Shown here one piece after another: positions 36,256 to 44,720 of a stretch of DNA of 60,920 nucleotides. The first letter of the stretch is position 1. Each line of letters begins with the position of its first letter. The notes beneath the pieces are model-generated. The model was not told where the DNA came from. It did no database searches and was given only the letters and a program-made list of their open reading frames with translations. The stretch comes from Lapidilactobacillus mulanensis (GTDB lineage: Bacteria; Bacillota; Bacilli; Lactobacillales; Lactobacillaceae), in NCBI RefSeq assembly GCF_003946215.1, contig NZ_RHOW01000010.1:1-60920 (forward strand). Direction: 5' to 3'. The position numbers were made by a program, and so were the translations under genes.

Positions 36256-36316
36256 AACGTGCGGTGGAGTCGAACCACCGATCAACTACCGAGCCACGAC
36301 CGATTCTAAAGACGTT
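36256..36316 (-). other. tRNA-like element 1 (T-arm plus partial acceptor)
   Basis: On the minus strand GGTGG-TTCGACT-CCACC is a perfect T-arm, with the 7-base TTCGACT loop. It is followed by GCACGTT, of which five bases pair with AACGT 47 bases upstream. D and anticodon arms are not formed by the intervening 30 bases, so this is not a functional tRNA. Confidence 0.4.
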
Positions 36317-36466
36317 GAGTTGCGTCTGCACCTAATAACAGCGCCGTATTTTCCGATACTACTGGTTGTTTTGCGCCACCTTGTTCTTATCGATAATACC
36401 AATATATCACGTTATCTGTGCTATGTTACTGAGAGAAAGCCGAACGTTCGCTACCAATCGCCGAGT

Positions 36467-36886
36467 TCACTTGTATACAATCAATTTACCGTTCGGATAA
36501 GCTTCAGCAAACTCTATCAACCCCTTTCGTTTAAGATAGTCGATCGATTCTTCGGAGTAACCGACTAACTTTTGTGATATGTCATAATACGATAATTGAG
36601 GCTCGCATAAATACGAATAATAAATGACCCAATAGCTAGTTTTATCAAGAAATTGCATAGCTTGCTGAACGTTATGAATGATTTGTTCTGCGTCAATGTG
36701 ATTAACTATCTTGTCTTCTATACGATTATCATAACTAGGCGACTTCGGCATACCATCGATAGTCGGCGATTTAATATCAGTCAACTTGACGCCAGCCATG
36801 CGTGAGTATCTGCGATAATTCGATAATAATTCCCTAGCCAATTCTCTACTTGCTCGCTCATCAATTTCTGGTAATAAGCCCACCAC
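36467..36886 (-). CDS. ArpU-family late transcriptional regulator
   Basis: The 139-aa protein (ELARELLSNYRRYSRMAGVK at the start; FLDKTSYWVIYYSYLCEPQL; YYDISQKLVGYSEESIDYLKRKGLIEFAEAYP near the end) fits the ArpU/RinA-type regulators. These sit just upstream of terminase genes and switch on packaging and lysis genes. The start is GTG with AAGGGG upstream. Its leader carries antisense unit 2. Confidence 0.85.
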   Translation of the reverse strand: MVGLLPEIDERASRELARELLSNYRRYSRMAGVKLTDIKSPTIDGMPKSPSYDNRIEDKIVNHIDAEQIIHNVQQAMQFLDKTSYWVIYYSYLCEPQLSYYDISQKLVGYSEESIDYLKRKGLIEFAEAYPNGKLIVYK

Positions 36887-36900
36887 GTCAGCACCCCTTA

Positions 36901-36956
36901 TGGTATAATTAGTTGTTGAGTAATTACCTGAGGCTGCCAGAGATGGTGGCTTTTTT
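36901..36956 (+). ncRNA. candidate short antisense RNA unit 2
   Basis: Extended -10 TGGTATAAT (36901-36909) is followed by a small hairpin (GCCA-N7-TGGC, 36936-36950) and TTTTTT. The predicted RNA is about 41 bases, antisense to the leader of the ArpU-type gene. There is no rightward gene here. Confidence 0.4.
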
Positions 36957-36966
36957 ATTTTTCCAA

Positions 36967-37425
36967 CTAACCCACCTCCGTTTCATTCCAATGTCCAAAT
37001 TCAATTGTCCATCCGTTCTTTTTCAGCCAATGAAACTGCTGTTCTTTACTTGCATTGTTCCAATTTCCAGCTATTCGAGCAGCGCTTCTAATATTTCTGG
37101 CATAATGAACAGATTTCTTGCGAGTTATCTTGATTGTGTATTGTTTATGATCTGTCAATCCCATTCTTGCTAGATAGTTTTGAACAGTAGACCTTGAAAT
37201 TCCCATATCTTGAGCTATCTGTTCACCAGTCAAACCTTTATCCCAGTAATTTTGCAGCTCTTCGGCTCTTTTTACCGGTCTTTTGTCTGCAGTAGTGTAA
37301 TTATCTAATTGGTGGTGGTGATTATATTTCTTTCGCAGCGATCGTAATTCTTCTTCGGGTATTTCTTTAATCGTTGGATATTGTCTTTCCAACGGATAGT
37401 AATGTTCTAGAAACTCAGTCGTCAT
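36967..37425 (-). CDS. HTH phage regulator (152 aa)
   Basis: The protein contains a homeodomain-like helix-turn-helix (GLTGEQIAQDMGISRSTVQN, about 65-85) and a basic C-terminus (KITRKKSVHYARNIRSAARI). The ATG at 37425 has AGGAG 8 bases upstream and is preferred over a TTG at 37431. It probably acts in the middle-to-late transition, but its target is unknown. Confidence 0.65.
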   Translation of the reverse strand: MTTEFLEHYYPLERQYPTIKEIPEEELRSLRKKYNHHHQLDNYTTADKRPVKRAEELQNYWDKGLTGEQIAQDMGISRSTVQNYLARMGLTDHKQYTIKITRKKSVHYARNIRSAARIAGNWNNASKEQQFHWLKKNGWTIEFGHWNETEVG

Positions 37426-37462
37426 CGTCAACGCTCCTCAACAATTGCTTACTTGGACTTTT

Positions 37463-37876
37463 TTATTGTTCTAATTCTTCAACTTCGATTTCAACACGTG
37501 GTTCATTCGAATAGAATTTTCTTATTTGCGATTCAACGATCAGCGCGTCATCAACCCACACGATTCCGGTCAATGGATCAGTAACGGCCTTGAAATAATT
37601 ATCGATGTCACCCTTGATTATCGGCCTGATTTGCCCACTTGATTTCATCAATTTTAGCTTCTTTGAGCCACTTTGCTGAATAGGTCGGTAAATGGTCACG
37701 TCACACTTCAAAGCTCCTGAAAGTGGCTGAGAATGCCACTGCTGAGTTGCCTGCGCTCTAACCAACTGTTTATACGCTTTGGACTTAGGCGGATCATACG
37801 TTGTTGTGAACTTGCCACGGTTGGCAAACCTAGGGCGACCTTGGGGAATTGGTTCTCCATTAATGATCAACTTCAT
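37463..37876 (-). CDS. rusA: RusA-type Holliday junction resolvase
   Basis: The 137-aa protein has the RusA pattern: INGEPIPQGRPRFANRGKF and the catalytic acidic residues in KGDIDNYFKAVTDPLTGIVW and VDDALI. It cuts four-way junctions made during phage recombination and prepares branched DNA for packaging. Confidence 0.9.
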   Translation of the reverse strand: MKLIINGEPIPQGRPRFANRGKFTTTYDPPKSKAYKQLVRAQATQQWHSQPLSGALKCDVTIYRPIQQSGSKKLKLMKSSGQIRPIIKGDIDNYFKAVTDPLTGIVWVDDALIVESQIRKFYSNEPRVEIEVEELEQ

Positions 37877-38289
37877 TGAGTGTCACCAATTAAACCGCCG
37901 TACTCATAAATATTCCCGATGACCTCGCACGTCTCAACACCACTTTGAAAAATGGTTGCAAGTGCATTTGCATCATAATTCCATGCTGCCGGTATGCCTT
38001 CCAAATCAAACGCTGGGTAGTCTTCATCGTCAAACCATTTTACGGTTGCTACATATGATTCACCGTCTTCTCCTGTTGTGACTCTCAGAATATCTGACTC
38101 GTAGATTTCCCGTCCGTTCTTGTCGTGTAGTCCAGTGAATTGCATGATCTCGATATCATTGTATGGATATTCGCCACCATAGCCTCTGACACCTTCGACG
38201 TGTCCACTGTCATCAATAGTTATACTTGTTGGAACATCCATGTGTCGCTGTGATTTGCTCCACACTCTGAACTTAATCTCTCGTTTCAT
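37873..38289 (-). CDS. YopX-family protein (copy 1)
   Basis: The 138-aa protein carries the YopX pattern: IKFRVWSKSQRHMD at the N-terminus, MQFTGLHDKNGREIYESDIL in the middle and VIGNIYEYGGLI at the end. Function unknown; it is common in the accessory part of Firmicutes phage early regions. It overlaps RusA and copy 2 by 4 bases. Confidence 0.85.
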   Translation of the reverse strand: MKREIKFRVWSKSQRHMDVPTSITIDDSGHVEGVRGYGGEYPYNDIEIMQFTGLHDKNGREIYESDILRVTTGEDGESYVATVKWFDDEDYPAFDLEGIPAAWNYDANALATIFQSGVETCEVIGNIYEYGGLIGDTQ

Positions 38290-38648
38290 TTATCTTCCTC
38301 CAACATTTCAGGGTTTTCATAGATATTACCGATTACCGTGGCATATTGCCATTCATCTAGTGGGTACTCATCGCCGTCACTAAGTACATAAAACTGACCT
38401 TGCTCATAATAGACAGATCCAACGTCATCATCATCTTGCAAAATGTCGCCTTCATAGGTGTCCTCAAGACCCGTGTACTGTAACAGTTCAACTTTATCGT
38501 GCTCAACTTCCCATGTTTCGCTGTGTCTATTAACAATTACATTGACGCTTGACGGTGTACCTTGTGTGTCACCCATTTGAATAGCTGTTACATATTTCGC
38601 CATTTGCTTGGCACGCCCGTTCCATGCTCTGAACTTAATTGTTCTCAT
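38286..38648 (-). CDS. YopX-family protein (copy 2)
   Basis: The 120-aa protein repeats the YopX pattern (IKFRAWNGRAKQMAKYV, LLQYTGLEDTYEGDILQDDD, VIGNIYENPEML), but with a shortened middle. The ATG at 38646-38648 follows GGAGGAAGA and is preferred to a longer frame at 38681. The two diverged copies are adjacent. Confidence 0.82.
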   Translation of the reverse strand: MRTIKFRAWNGRAKQMAKYVTAIQMGDTQGTPSSVNVIVNRHSETWEVEHDKVELLQYTGLEDTYEGDILQDDDDVGSVYYEQGQFYVLSDGDEYPLDEWQYATVIGNIYENPEMLEEDK

Positions 38649-38971
38649 TAATCTTCCTCCACGGTATATCCGTCTAGCCATGCACGGGCAAATATATCTT
38701 GTCGCTGTGTCCGAATAGAACGTAAACCATTATCATTAAACCACCTGTCGATTTTTGAATCTCCTTGAAAATCAAACAACGCAACCCAAAGCGAGTAATT
38801 ACGGTTTTTACAATGCTCTATCCAGTCTGCAACGGCTCGTGGAATCACCGGCAGATCATCTGGCAAGGCGGCGTCATAACGTTGCATGTATTGCTTATAT
38901 ATTTCATCATTAAGTCCGGCGCATTCATCTGCAAATTCTTCGAACACGTCCTGCTTCGTCTCATTGCTCAT
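38648..38971 (-). CDS. DUF1642 protein
   Basis: The 107-aa protein ends with the DUF1642 signature: VIPRAVADWIEHCKNRNYSL, then FARAWLDGYTVEED. DUF1642 proteins are of unknown function and typical of lactic acid bacteria phages. It overlaps its neighbours. Confidence 0.8.
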   Translation of the reverse strand: MSNETKQDVFEEFADECAGLNDEIYKQYMQRYDAALPDDLPVIPRAVADWIEHCKNRNYSLWVALFDFQGDSKIDRWFNDNGLRSIRTQRQDIFARAWLDGYTVEED

Positions 38972-39182
38972 CGTCAGTCACCTCATATGGGTTCATTTCT
39001 TCCTCGTCATAATAAACATTTCTGGCAACCATTTCTGCCTCCTGCTCGCTTTTGAAATGATAAAGTGGGTCATCAAACATTGCTGCGAAGTCCCCAATGA
39101 CGACTTTTTGACGGCCTGCTAACTTATCAAAGTAATAGTCGGTGACGCCTGCTTCCTCGCCTTTAACAACCCATACCATCAT
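38961..39182 (-). CDS. phage early protein (73 aa), unknown
   Basis: This small acidic protein (MMVWVVKGEEAGVTDYYFDK; YHFKSEQEAEMVARNVYYDE) is not assigned. Overlaps of 11 and 20 bases with flanking genes show it is a genuine member of the operon. Confidence 0.6.
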   Translation of the reverse strand: MMVWVVKGEEAGVTDYYFDKLAGRQKVVIGDFAAMFDDPLYHFKSEQEAEMVARNVYYDEEEMNPYEVTDDEQ

Positions 39183-39780
39183 CAGTTACCTCTTCCCGTT
39201 CGCAATCTTGCAAACCAAACTTAGTAATTTCTGCATCAGTAAATTCATATAGTGGCTTGTATTTGTCATATGCAGTCTCATATGACGTGACTGGTGATGG
39301 AACGACTGGCGTTTCAAGCTTAGCCATACGAGTTGATGTATCGCCACGTTTGTTATAAACAAATTTCTTGTTTGTTCCAGATACATAGACTAAACTTACT
39401 GGCTCTTTCTCAACCGTGTAGCCGTAGCGCCATGCGTCAGCTAACTTAATAATCGCATTGGTGCTATCAACATAATAATGATTACTAGCTCTAGCAATAC
39501 TTACACTATCATCAATGACATTCCCAATATATAAGTCAAAATCTTGAATAGCGTAATCTGCTTTGGCAATATCCAGCTCTTCTCCGACTTCTTTTGGTAA
39601 AGTTACTTTTTTATAAATGGGTTCGTCTAATTCAATCGCAAGAAGATAGCTGTTGCGAAGTGCGTTTAGCACACCGTCATAATAAGCTTTCATAACGGAT
39701 CCATTGGCCGCGCGAACATGCACATCTTGAGCTTCTTTGCTATTCTTGGTTAGTACATCAATCAGTTCTTGCTTATCCAT
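39163..39780 (-). CDS. DUF1642-like protein (205 aa)
   Basis: The protein has a DUF1642-like middle (VGEELDIAKADYAIQDFDLY, NAIIKLADAWRYGYTVEKEP) and an extra C-terminal segment (LYEFTDAEITKFGLQDC). Function unknown. Confidence 0.65.
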   Translation of the reverse strand: MDKQELIDVLTKNSKEAQDVHVRAANGSVMKAYYDGVLNALRNSYLLAIELDEPIYKKVTLPKEVGEELDIAKADYAIQDFDLYIGNVIDDSVSIARASNHYYVDSTNAIIKLADAWRYGYTVEKEPVSLVYVSGTNKKFVYNKRGDTSTRMAKLETPVVPSPVTSYETAYDKYKPLYEFTDAEITKFGLQDCEREEVTDDGMGC

Positions 39781-40012
39781 TTTTCTTCCCCTTCCAACTT
39801 GTCATAAGGTGCTGTGTTTCATGTCCGTAGCAGCGACAGCAAACGGGAAGTCCAAAGTACCCGTTATCAGTTGTCTGCTCTCGTGAAGTATAGGTGTCGT
39901 AATAGGGCATTAATTTCCCACAGCTAGCACAGTTAATTTCTTCTAGCCAATTATATGAATAGACCAGAATACGCCAGTCGGGGTGCTGTGCTTTAATTTC
40001 TGATATTGTCAT
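39773..40012 (-). CDS. small zinc-ribbon-like protein (79 aa)
   Basis: CASCG and CCRCYG provide a four-Cys (plus one) set 30 residues apart, suggesting a zinc ribbon. It overlaps the DnaD-like gene by 4 bases. It is probably a nucleic-acid-binding accessory protein (inference). Confidence 0.6.
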   Translation of the reverse strand: MTISEIKAQHPDWRILVYSYNWLEEINCASCGKLMPYYDTYTSREQTTDNGYFGLPVCCRCYGHETQHLMTSWKGKKNG

Positions 40013-40974
40013 GTTGTTTTTGCCTTCTGTTCGTTAGCCTGTTTAAGCGCTGCTAACTTTTCTGCTATTGAAGCTTTTTGCTCAGGTGTCGTTTTTTGAG
40101 TGTCATCTGGCTTATTTTCAGGCTGAACAACGTCCTTAAACCACGACGGAGTGACGCCAGTTTTCTTTTGCGGTCGTTTATTCCGAACGCTATTTTCATG
40201 ACTGACGTCCTCAGCTTTGACCTGATCCAAAGTTTTTACGTTTGCTGTTTTCCAGTTCTTCATGATTCCTTGCGCGTAGCGGAAGCCTTTCTGGTCTAGT
40301 GCAGCACGTCTCATTGCTTCTTTTAGCATTTCAGCATTGCCATCAAAATCAGCAAGTGAATATTCAAGTTCTTGCGCAATCGTCGGGTTGATCACACCGA
40401 AGTTTTGTTGGTAAAATTGCGACAATTCCGCTAGCACATCAGCAGGCGCATCTTTTTCTGGTTCTGCTGTTGATGCTGTTGATGGTTCTGGTGATGATGT
40501 TGGTGATGGTTCTGGTTGCAATACCGTATCTATACCATATTGATACCCTATCGATACGGTATTTTTTTTAGGTTCTTTAGTCCGAATAGGGTATTGATAC
40601 GATAAACACTTCCTGATGACTTCTGATTCAAATTCAAGTGTTTTTACTTCTTTTAGCTCTTTGTCAATTACAGGTGCAACTTTAGGTGACCTGGCAGAAT
40701 TATATTTCAGCCAATTAACAATCATGATCTCGTTGGTTTTTGGGTTGAAAACAACTTTTCCATCGTCCTGAAACTTCTGTAACGCTGTTTTAAGCGACTC
40801 TTGACTGATTCCTGTTTCAAAGGTGGCATAACGCCAGGAAAAATCATAAACTCCACATTGGGTCGTCCTGTCATTAGTCAACAGATAGAGCCATAGGCTC
40901 TTGTCGGCTAAAGACAGACCACCTATCCAGTCATCTTTCCAGATTGTGGTGTGTATCTGTCTGTATATTGCCAA
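40009..40974 (-). CDS. DnaD-type replication initiator (replisome organizer)
   Basis: The 321-aa protein has an N-terminal winged-helix domain (WIGGLSLADKSLWLYLLTND, ETGISQESLKTALQKFQDDG). A Pro/Ser/Thr-Glu linker that contains an iteron array at DNA level comes next. A DnaD/DnaB_2-like domain follows (about 190-255; FYQQNFGVINPTIAQELEYS, GFRYAQGIMKNW). It should open the phage origin and recruit host helicase; no phage helicase loader is seen. Confidence 0.82.
   Translation of the reverse strand: MAIYRQIHTTIWKDDWIGGLSLADKSLWLYLLTNDRTTQCGVYDFSWRYATFETGISQESLKTALQKFQDDGKVVFNPKTNEIMIVNWLKYNSARSPKVAPVIDKELKEVKTLEFESEVIRKCLSYQYPIRTKEPKKNTVSIGYQYGIDTVLQPEPSPTSSPEPSTASTAEPEKDAPADVLAELSQFYQQNFGVINPTIAQELEYSLADFDGNAEMLKEAMRRAALDQKGFRYAQGIMKNWKTANVKTLDQVKAEDVSHENSVRNKRPQKKTGVTPSWFKDVVQPENKPDDTQKTTPEQKASIAEKLAALKQANEQKAKTT
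40519..40607. other. candidate phage replication origin (11-bp iterons)
   Basis: Read on the minus strand, 40519-40562 is four consecutive 11-mers: ATACCGTATCG, ATAGGGTATCA, ATATGGTATAG, ATACGGTATTG. Twenty-three bases away, past an AT-rich stretch, the array continues in inverse orientation (ATAGGGTATTG at 40586-40596, then ATACGAT). Origins inside the replisome organizer gene are known in lactococcal and other siphoviruses. Confidence 0.65.
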
Positions 40975-40987
40975 TCACGGGCACCTC

Positions 40988-41701
40988 CTATTTAGCGATA
41001 TAAACTGGCACGCCAGTCAATTCTTGTACCTTGTGTTGGAATAGTTCAGGGTCACCGTTAGTCTTGCTGATATGGATCAACAGGACGTCTCTAAGCGTCA
41101 GTGACATGTTAGCTTTGATAAATGATAATGAATTATCCATTTCAAAATGTGATGTCAGTATTCGCTTTTCTAATGACCGATTCAATACGCCGTCAGTTGT
41201 GTTTTTAGCTGCGATCTCGGCTGAATAATTCATCTCGACCATCATTCTAGTTATGCCCTTAAATTTATATTTAACGTAGTATGTGTCAGTTACATAAATC
41301 AGCTTGTCACCACCACTCTCAATCAAAAAGCCGACCGGTTCAGCAGCATCATGCTCAACACTGAATGGTGTTACCTTCCAGTCACCTATCACGGTATCAA
41401 CAAGTGGTTTAACAGCTTTGATACGATAGTTATATGAATCATCGATGTTGAGTACGCCTGCTGTCCCCGAAGTCATATAGATGTTTGAGTTTGTATGCTG
41501 CAAAAACTGATTCAGGTATTTAGAGTGATCACCGTGCTCATGGGAGATCAGCACTCCAGTCACGCGTGTAAAATCAAATCCCATCTTTGGCGCAACTTTT
41601 TTATACGGAATACCGGTCTCAATCAACAATTGAGAGGTACCGTTATCCAGACAGTAGCAATTTCCGGAACTGCCTGAGCCAAATACTGTTATGCCAATCA
41701 T
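40988..41701 (-). CDS. MBL-fold metallohydrolase, nuclease candidate
   Basis: The 237-aa protein is a metallo-beta-lactamase fold enzyme with the metal motif HEHGDH (54-59), a later His in VEHDAAEPVGF and Asp in YVTDTYY. It resembles YycJ/WalJ-type hydrolases. In phages this fold is often encoded beside RecT-type proteins and is thought to act as a nuclease in recombination. It abuts the RecT-like gene with a 1-base overlap. Confidence 0.82.
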   Translation of the reverse strand: MIGITVFGSGSSGNCYCLDNGTSQLLIETGIPYKKVAPKMGFDFTRVTGVLISHEHGDHSKYLNQFLQHTNSNIYMTSGTAGVLNIDDSYNYRIKAVKPLVDTVIGDWKVTPFSVEHDAAEPVGFLIESGGDKLIYVTDTYYVKYKFKGITRMMVEMNYSAEIAAKNTTDGVLNRSLEKRILTSHFEMDNSLSFIKANMSLTLRDVLLIHISKTNGDPELFQHKVQELTGVPVYIAK

Positions 41702-42765
41702 CAGAATGGAACCTCGACTGTTTTAGTTTCCGTTTCAATACTTTCAGGCGCTTCATCTGGTTGAGTTTCGCCTGATTCTGTTGGCGATTGTTCTTCTACT
41801 TCCTCAGGGCGTTCAATCACTGCTTCTGACGCGTCTTCTAGTGAAGATTGGTTGGCAGTTGCTAACTTAGCCCGTTCAAAATCTTCTTGATTGGCACTGT
41901 CTGTGACGTCCTTGCGCATGTCTTCAATGTCTGTTCTCTCAGCCTCTTGATATTTGAGTGCCAAGAACCCAGTTGAGAAATCCTTTGGAATCTTTTTGAC
42001 AATGTTATTTCTGATTTTACGTATGATCATTGATTCGCGTGCTTGAGGGGAAGACCATGCTCCTGAAATTTTTCCAAGTGTAACTAACTCTTTACTGTCT
42101 AAGATTTCATCAAGCGTCATATCAGCCGTTTTTTCCATGAACTGCTGTTTAGCACCGCTCTTGTCCCACATTAAGTTTTGGCTCACATGTGCTAGCAGGT
42201 TTTTCTTGACGTCTTCGCGTTCGCCGATTTTATAATCGATCGTTCCATCTTGATACTCTAGTGGATAAACAACATGTAAAACCTTGCCAACACCAGATTC
42301 GGACCACGCTGGTGGCTCAACAGTCAGTCCCTTATGCTTTGGATAATCAAACTCATCATTCTCACGGACGACCCAGTATGGATAGACGTTTTTGATGTTG
42401 CGACCAAACCGATCCAGTAAAGCATCGTTACCGTCGCCTTCAATATTCATTTCGATAATCTTATGCTGCGACCCATTTTTATCTTTTTTGTTGCGAACAA
42501 TGAAGTAGACTTCGCGTGGATCCGCACTTGCGTTGAGTTGTAATGCAGCGACAGTCAATAGAATTTGTGTTAGATTACCTTGCTCAACTTGACCAATCGT
42601 CAAGCCTTCGTTTGCAACCACTTCGTTGATTGATGAAATTGCAGAAAGCACAACTTGATTCTGATACTCCGTCATTTCAATGCCGTTGTTATGCAGTTGT
42701 TCTGCAATCATTGGTGCATACGTGTTATTAATTTTAGCTAAGCTTGTTTCAAATGTTTTTTCCAT
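41701..42765 (-). CDS. RecT-like single-strand annealing protein candidate
   Basis: The 354-aa protein has a region (GNLTQILLTVAALQLNASAD, then REVYFIVRNK) that follows the RecT pattern of a helix of small residues before a YxxP/V-type strand. Position between a Rad50-like ATPase and an MBL nuclease also fits. The C-terminus is a long acidic tail ending VEVPF, like the tip of single-stranded DNA-binding proteins. The family assignment is tentative. Confidence 0.5.
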   Translation of the reverse strand: MEKTFETSLAKINNTYAPMIAEQLHNNGIEMTEYQNQVVLSAISSINEVVANEGLTIGQVEQGNLTQILLTVAALQLNASADPREVYFIVRNKKDKNGSQHKIIEMNIEGDGNDALLDRFGRNIKNVYPYWVVRENDEFDYPKHKGLTVEPPAWSESGVGKVLHVVYPLEYQDGTIDYKIGEREDVKKNLLAHVSQNLMWDKSGAKQQFMEKTADMTLDEILDSKELVTLGKISGAWSSPQARESMIIRKIRNNIVKKIPKDFSTGFLALKYQEAERTDIEDMRKDVTDSANQEDFERAKLATANQSSLEDASEAVIERPEEVEEQSPTESGETQPDEAPESIETETKTVEVPF

Positions 42766-42766
42766 G

Positions 42767-44701
42767 TTAAGCCACCACTTTCATCTTTTTGTCGGTTGAA
42801 ACGATTAAACTAATTTGCTGAGATTTTGTCTTGATCAACTCGTTAACTGATTCGGCGTTGTCGACGAAAATTGGCACATTGACGCCATAATAATCAGTTA
42901 GGGTATTAATGATATCCAGTCCTGCATTGATGCGTGCAGCGTTGTTCAGGTCGCTAAATGGCACACCATCAACAGTTGCTTCACAGGTTTCTTTTAACTC
43001 ACCATTTTTTTGATTTTCGAATAGTTTAAAGCTGACCATCTGGAACATAGTGTTTAACTTGTCTTCGATTACGTTAACTTTGGCCCGGGTGAATTGATCA
43101 ATGAGATAGGCTTGTTTTTCAAGCTCAGAGAACTTCTGCTTCAATGCTTTATCTTGGTCTTCCAGTTCGGTGATACGCTTGCGCTGTTCACGTGCTGCAT
43201 GCTTATCACGAAGAACAGACTCGATATTGTCAATATCATGACGGTAACCTGCTATTTCAGCTTCGAGCTTTTCAATTTCGTCACTATTATTTTGGGCGTC
43301 ATCTGGTTTGGCTCTTAGTTCAGCAATTTCATTAATAATCTGAGTGTAGATTTCAGTTGATTGGAAATCGCCAAAGCCATTTTCTTGGCTCTCAAGCTCA
43401 GCCTTAAGCTTCTTGTAGTGTGATTGTGTAGTAGCCGCCTTGACCATTTCGCTTTTAACGTCTAATTGTAGTTTTGAGACTTGATCAGTTAATTCTGCAA
43501 TCTTATCTTTGCTAAATTCTTGCCCCACTTTTGCAATCTGTGCGAGCTTGACTGATTTTTGTTGATTAAATTTCTCTTTTGATTCCTCAACTTTATCCGG
43601 CGGTAAATTTTGACCACAAGTCGGGCACTGCTCAGCATGTTCGTCAAACGTCTGATTATCTGCTTCAACATATTGACTAGCTAATTCAGAGTGGCGTACT
43701 TTTGTATCAGACAGCTCGTTGGTAACCCGTTTAAGCTTATCTTGTATTTCTTGCAGTGATCGTTGTGCACTGCGATATTCGTCCTCTGCGGTATTGATAT
43801 CTTTCCTCAAAGACGACATTTGAAGATTTTTGCCACCAAGAAATTCCGATTCACGTTTAGAAAGTTTTACGTTTAGACCAGCAATCTTTTGCTGAGTTTC
43901 AATACCAGAAGTATCTTGCTGGAGCATTGATGCTTTAGCTTTACGGTCAGTGATTTCAGCCTCGTAAGTCGACTTCATCTCATTCAGTTCTTTATCGCTG
44001 GTTTTGATGGTTTCAGGAATTGCACGTGTTGCTTCGTCGATTCTTGCAGGTAAGGCATCAATATCTTTTTTGATTTGGCTCTTTTGAGCACTGATACGTT
44101 TGTGCTGATCCTCGACAGAACTGTTATCTAAAATAGTGACCAGCTCTGACAATTCTGGGTGGTCAGCTAAGACTGACTGATCATCAATATCTGGAATAAG
44201 ATTCATCAAGATTGACCGCTGGACGTCCCATTTCAGATTGGTAAACGCTGCTGGATTCGTAAGCGTTTTGAAGGAATCCATATCGATCAGACTGTTGATG
44301 TAGTCTTCATATTCCTTGACCTTTTGTGGCACATCGTCGATATAGAGAACTGTTTTATCTGGCTTCCGGACTTTTTCGAGTTTACCGGCCGGCTTCGTCC
44401 ACACTTCGGTGAGCACGCGTTTTAAAGTGATACTCTTGTCATCAACAGCAATGGTTGCAACAACTTCTGGCTCAAGGCCAAGCACCTCGTCGCCATTTTC
44501 ATCAAGTGGTTTGACGTTGAATTGTTTTGATTCCTCAGAATTTTTTCCAAAAAGTAGCCACGTAAACGCGTCAAATATAGTAGTTTTACCAGTTGCGTTC
44601 ATGCCATAGATCTGACTATCATTACCTTTTGGCACCAACGTGAAATCTCGAATGCCTTTAAAATTATGAACAGACAGTGATTCAAGCGTTATTACAGTCA
44701 T
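42767..44701 (-). CDS. Rad50/SbcC-like ATPase with zinc hook
   Basis: The 644-aa protein has an ABC-type head split by a long coiled coil. The N-terminal part carries LSVHNFKGIRDFTL and Walker A GMNATGKT (33-40). A CPTCGQ zinc-hook motif lies at about 358, amid heptad-rich coiled coil. The C-terminal head has the signature-like LNNAARINAGLDI and Walker B VPIFVDNAE. Rad50/SbcC proteins tether and process DNA ends with a nuclease partner (Mre11/SbcD). No SbcD-type phosphoesterase is encoded here, but an MBL enzyme is. Confidence 0.82.
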   Translation of the reverse strand: MTVITLESLSVHNFKGIRDFTLVPKGNDSQIYGMNATGKTTIFDAFTWLLFGKNSEESKQFNVKPLDENGDEVLGLEPEVVATIAVDDKSITLKRVLTEVWTKPAGKLEKVRKPDKTVLYIDDVPQKVKEYEDYINSLIDMDSFKTLTNPAAFTNLKWDVQRSILMNLIPDIDDQSVLADHPELSELVTILDNSSVEDQHKRISAQKSQIKKDIDALPARIDEATRAIPETIKTSDKELNEMKSTYEAEITDRKAKASMLQQDTSGIETQQKIAGLNVKLSKRESEFLGGKNLQMSSLRKDINTAEDEYRSAQRSLQEIQDKLKRVTNELSDTKVRHSELASQYVEADNQTFDEHAEQCPTCGQNLPPDKVEESKEKFNQQKSVKLAQIAKVGQEFSKDKIAELTDQVSKLQLDVKSEMVKAATTQSHYKKLKAELESQENGFGDFQSTEIYTQIINEIAELRAKPDDAQNNSDEIEKLEAEIAGYRHDIDNIESVLRDKHAAREQRKRITELEDQDKALKQKFSELEKQAYLIDQFTRAKVNVIEDKLNTMFQMVSFKLFENQKNGELKETCEATVDGVPFSDLNNAARINAGLDIINTLTDYYGVNVPIFVDNAESVNELIKTKSQQISLIVSTDKKMKVVA

Positions 44702-44720
44702 TTCATTTACCTACCTTTTC

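Noticed and set aside
36256-36316. Complete tRNA gene
   Set aside because: T-arm is perfect but no D or anticodon arm can be formed and the acceptor pairs only in part.
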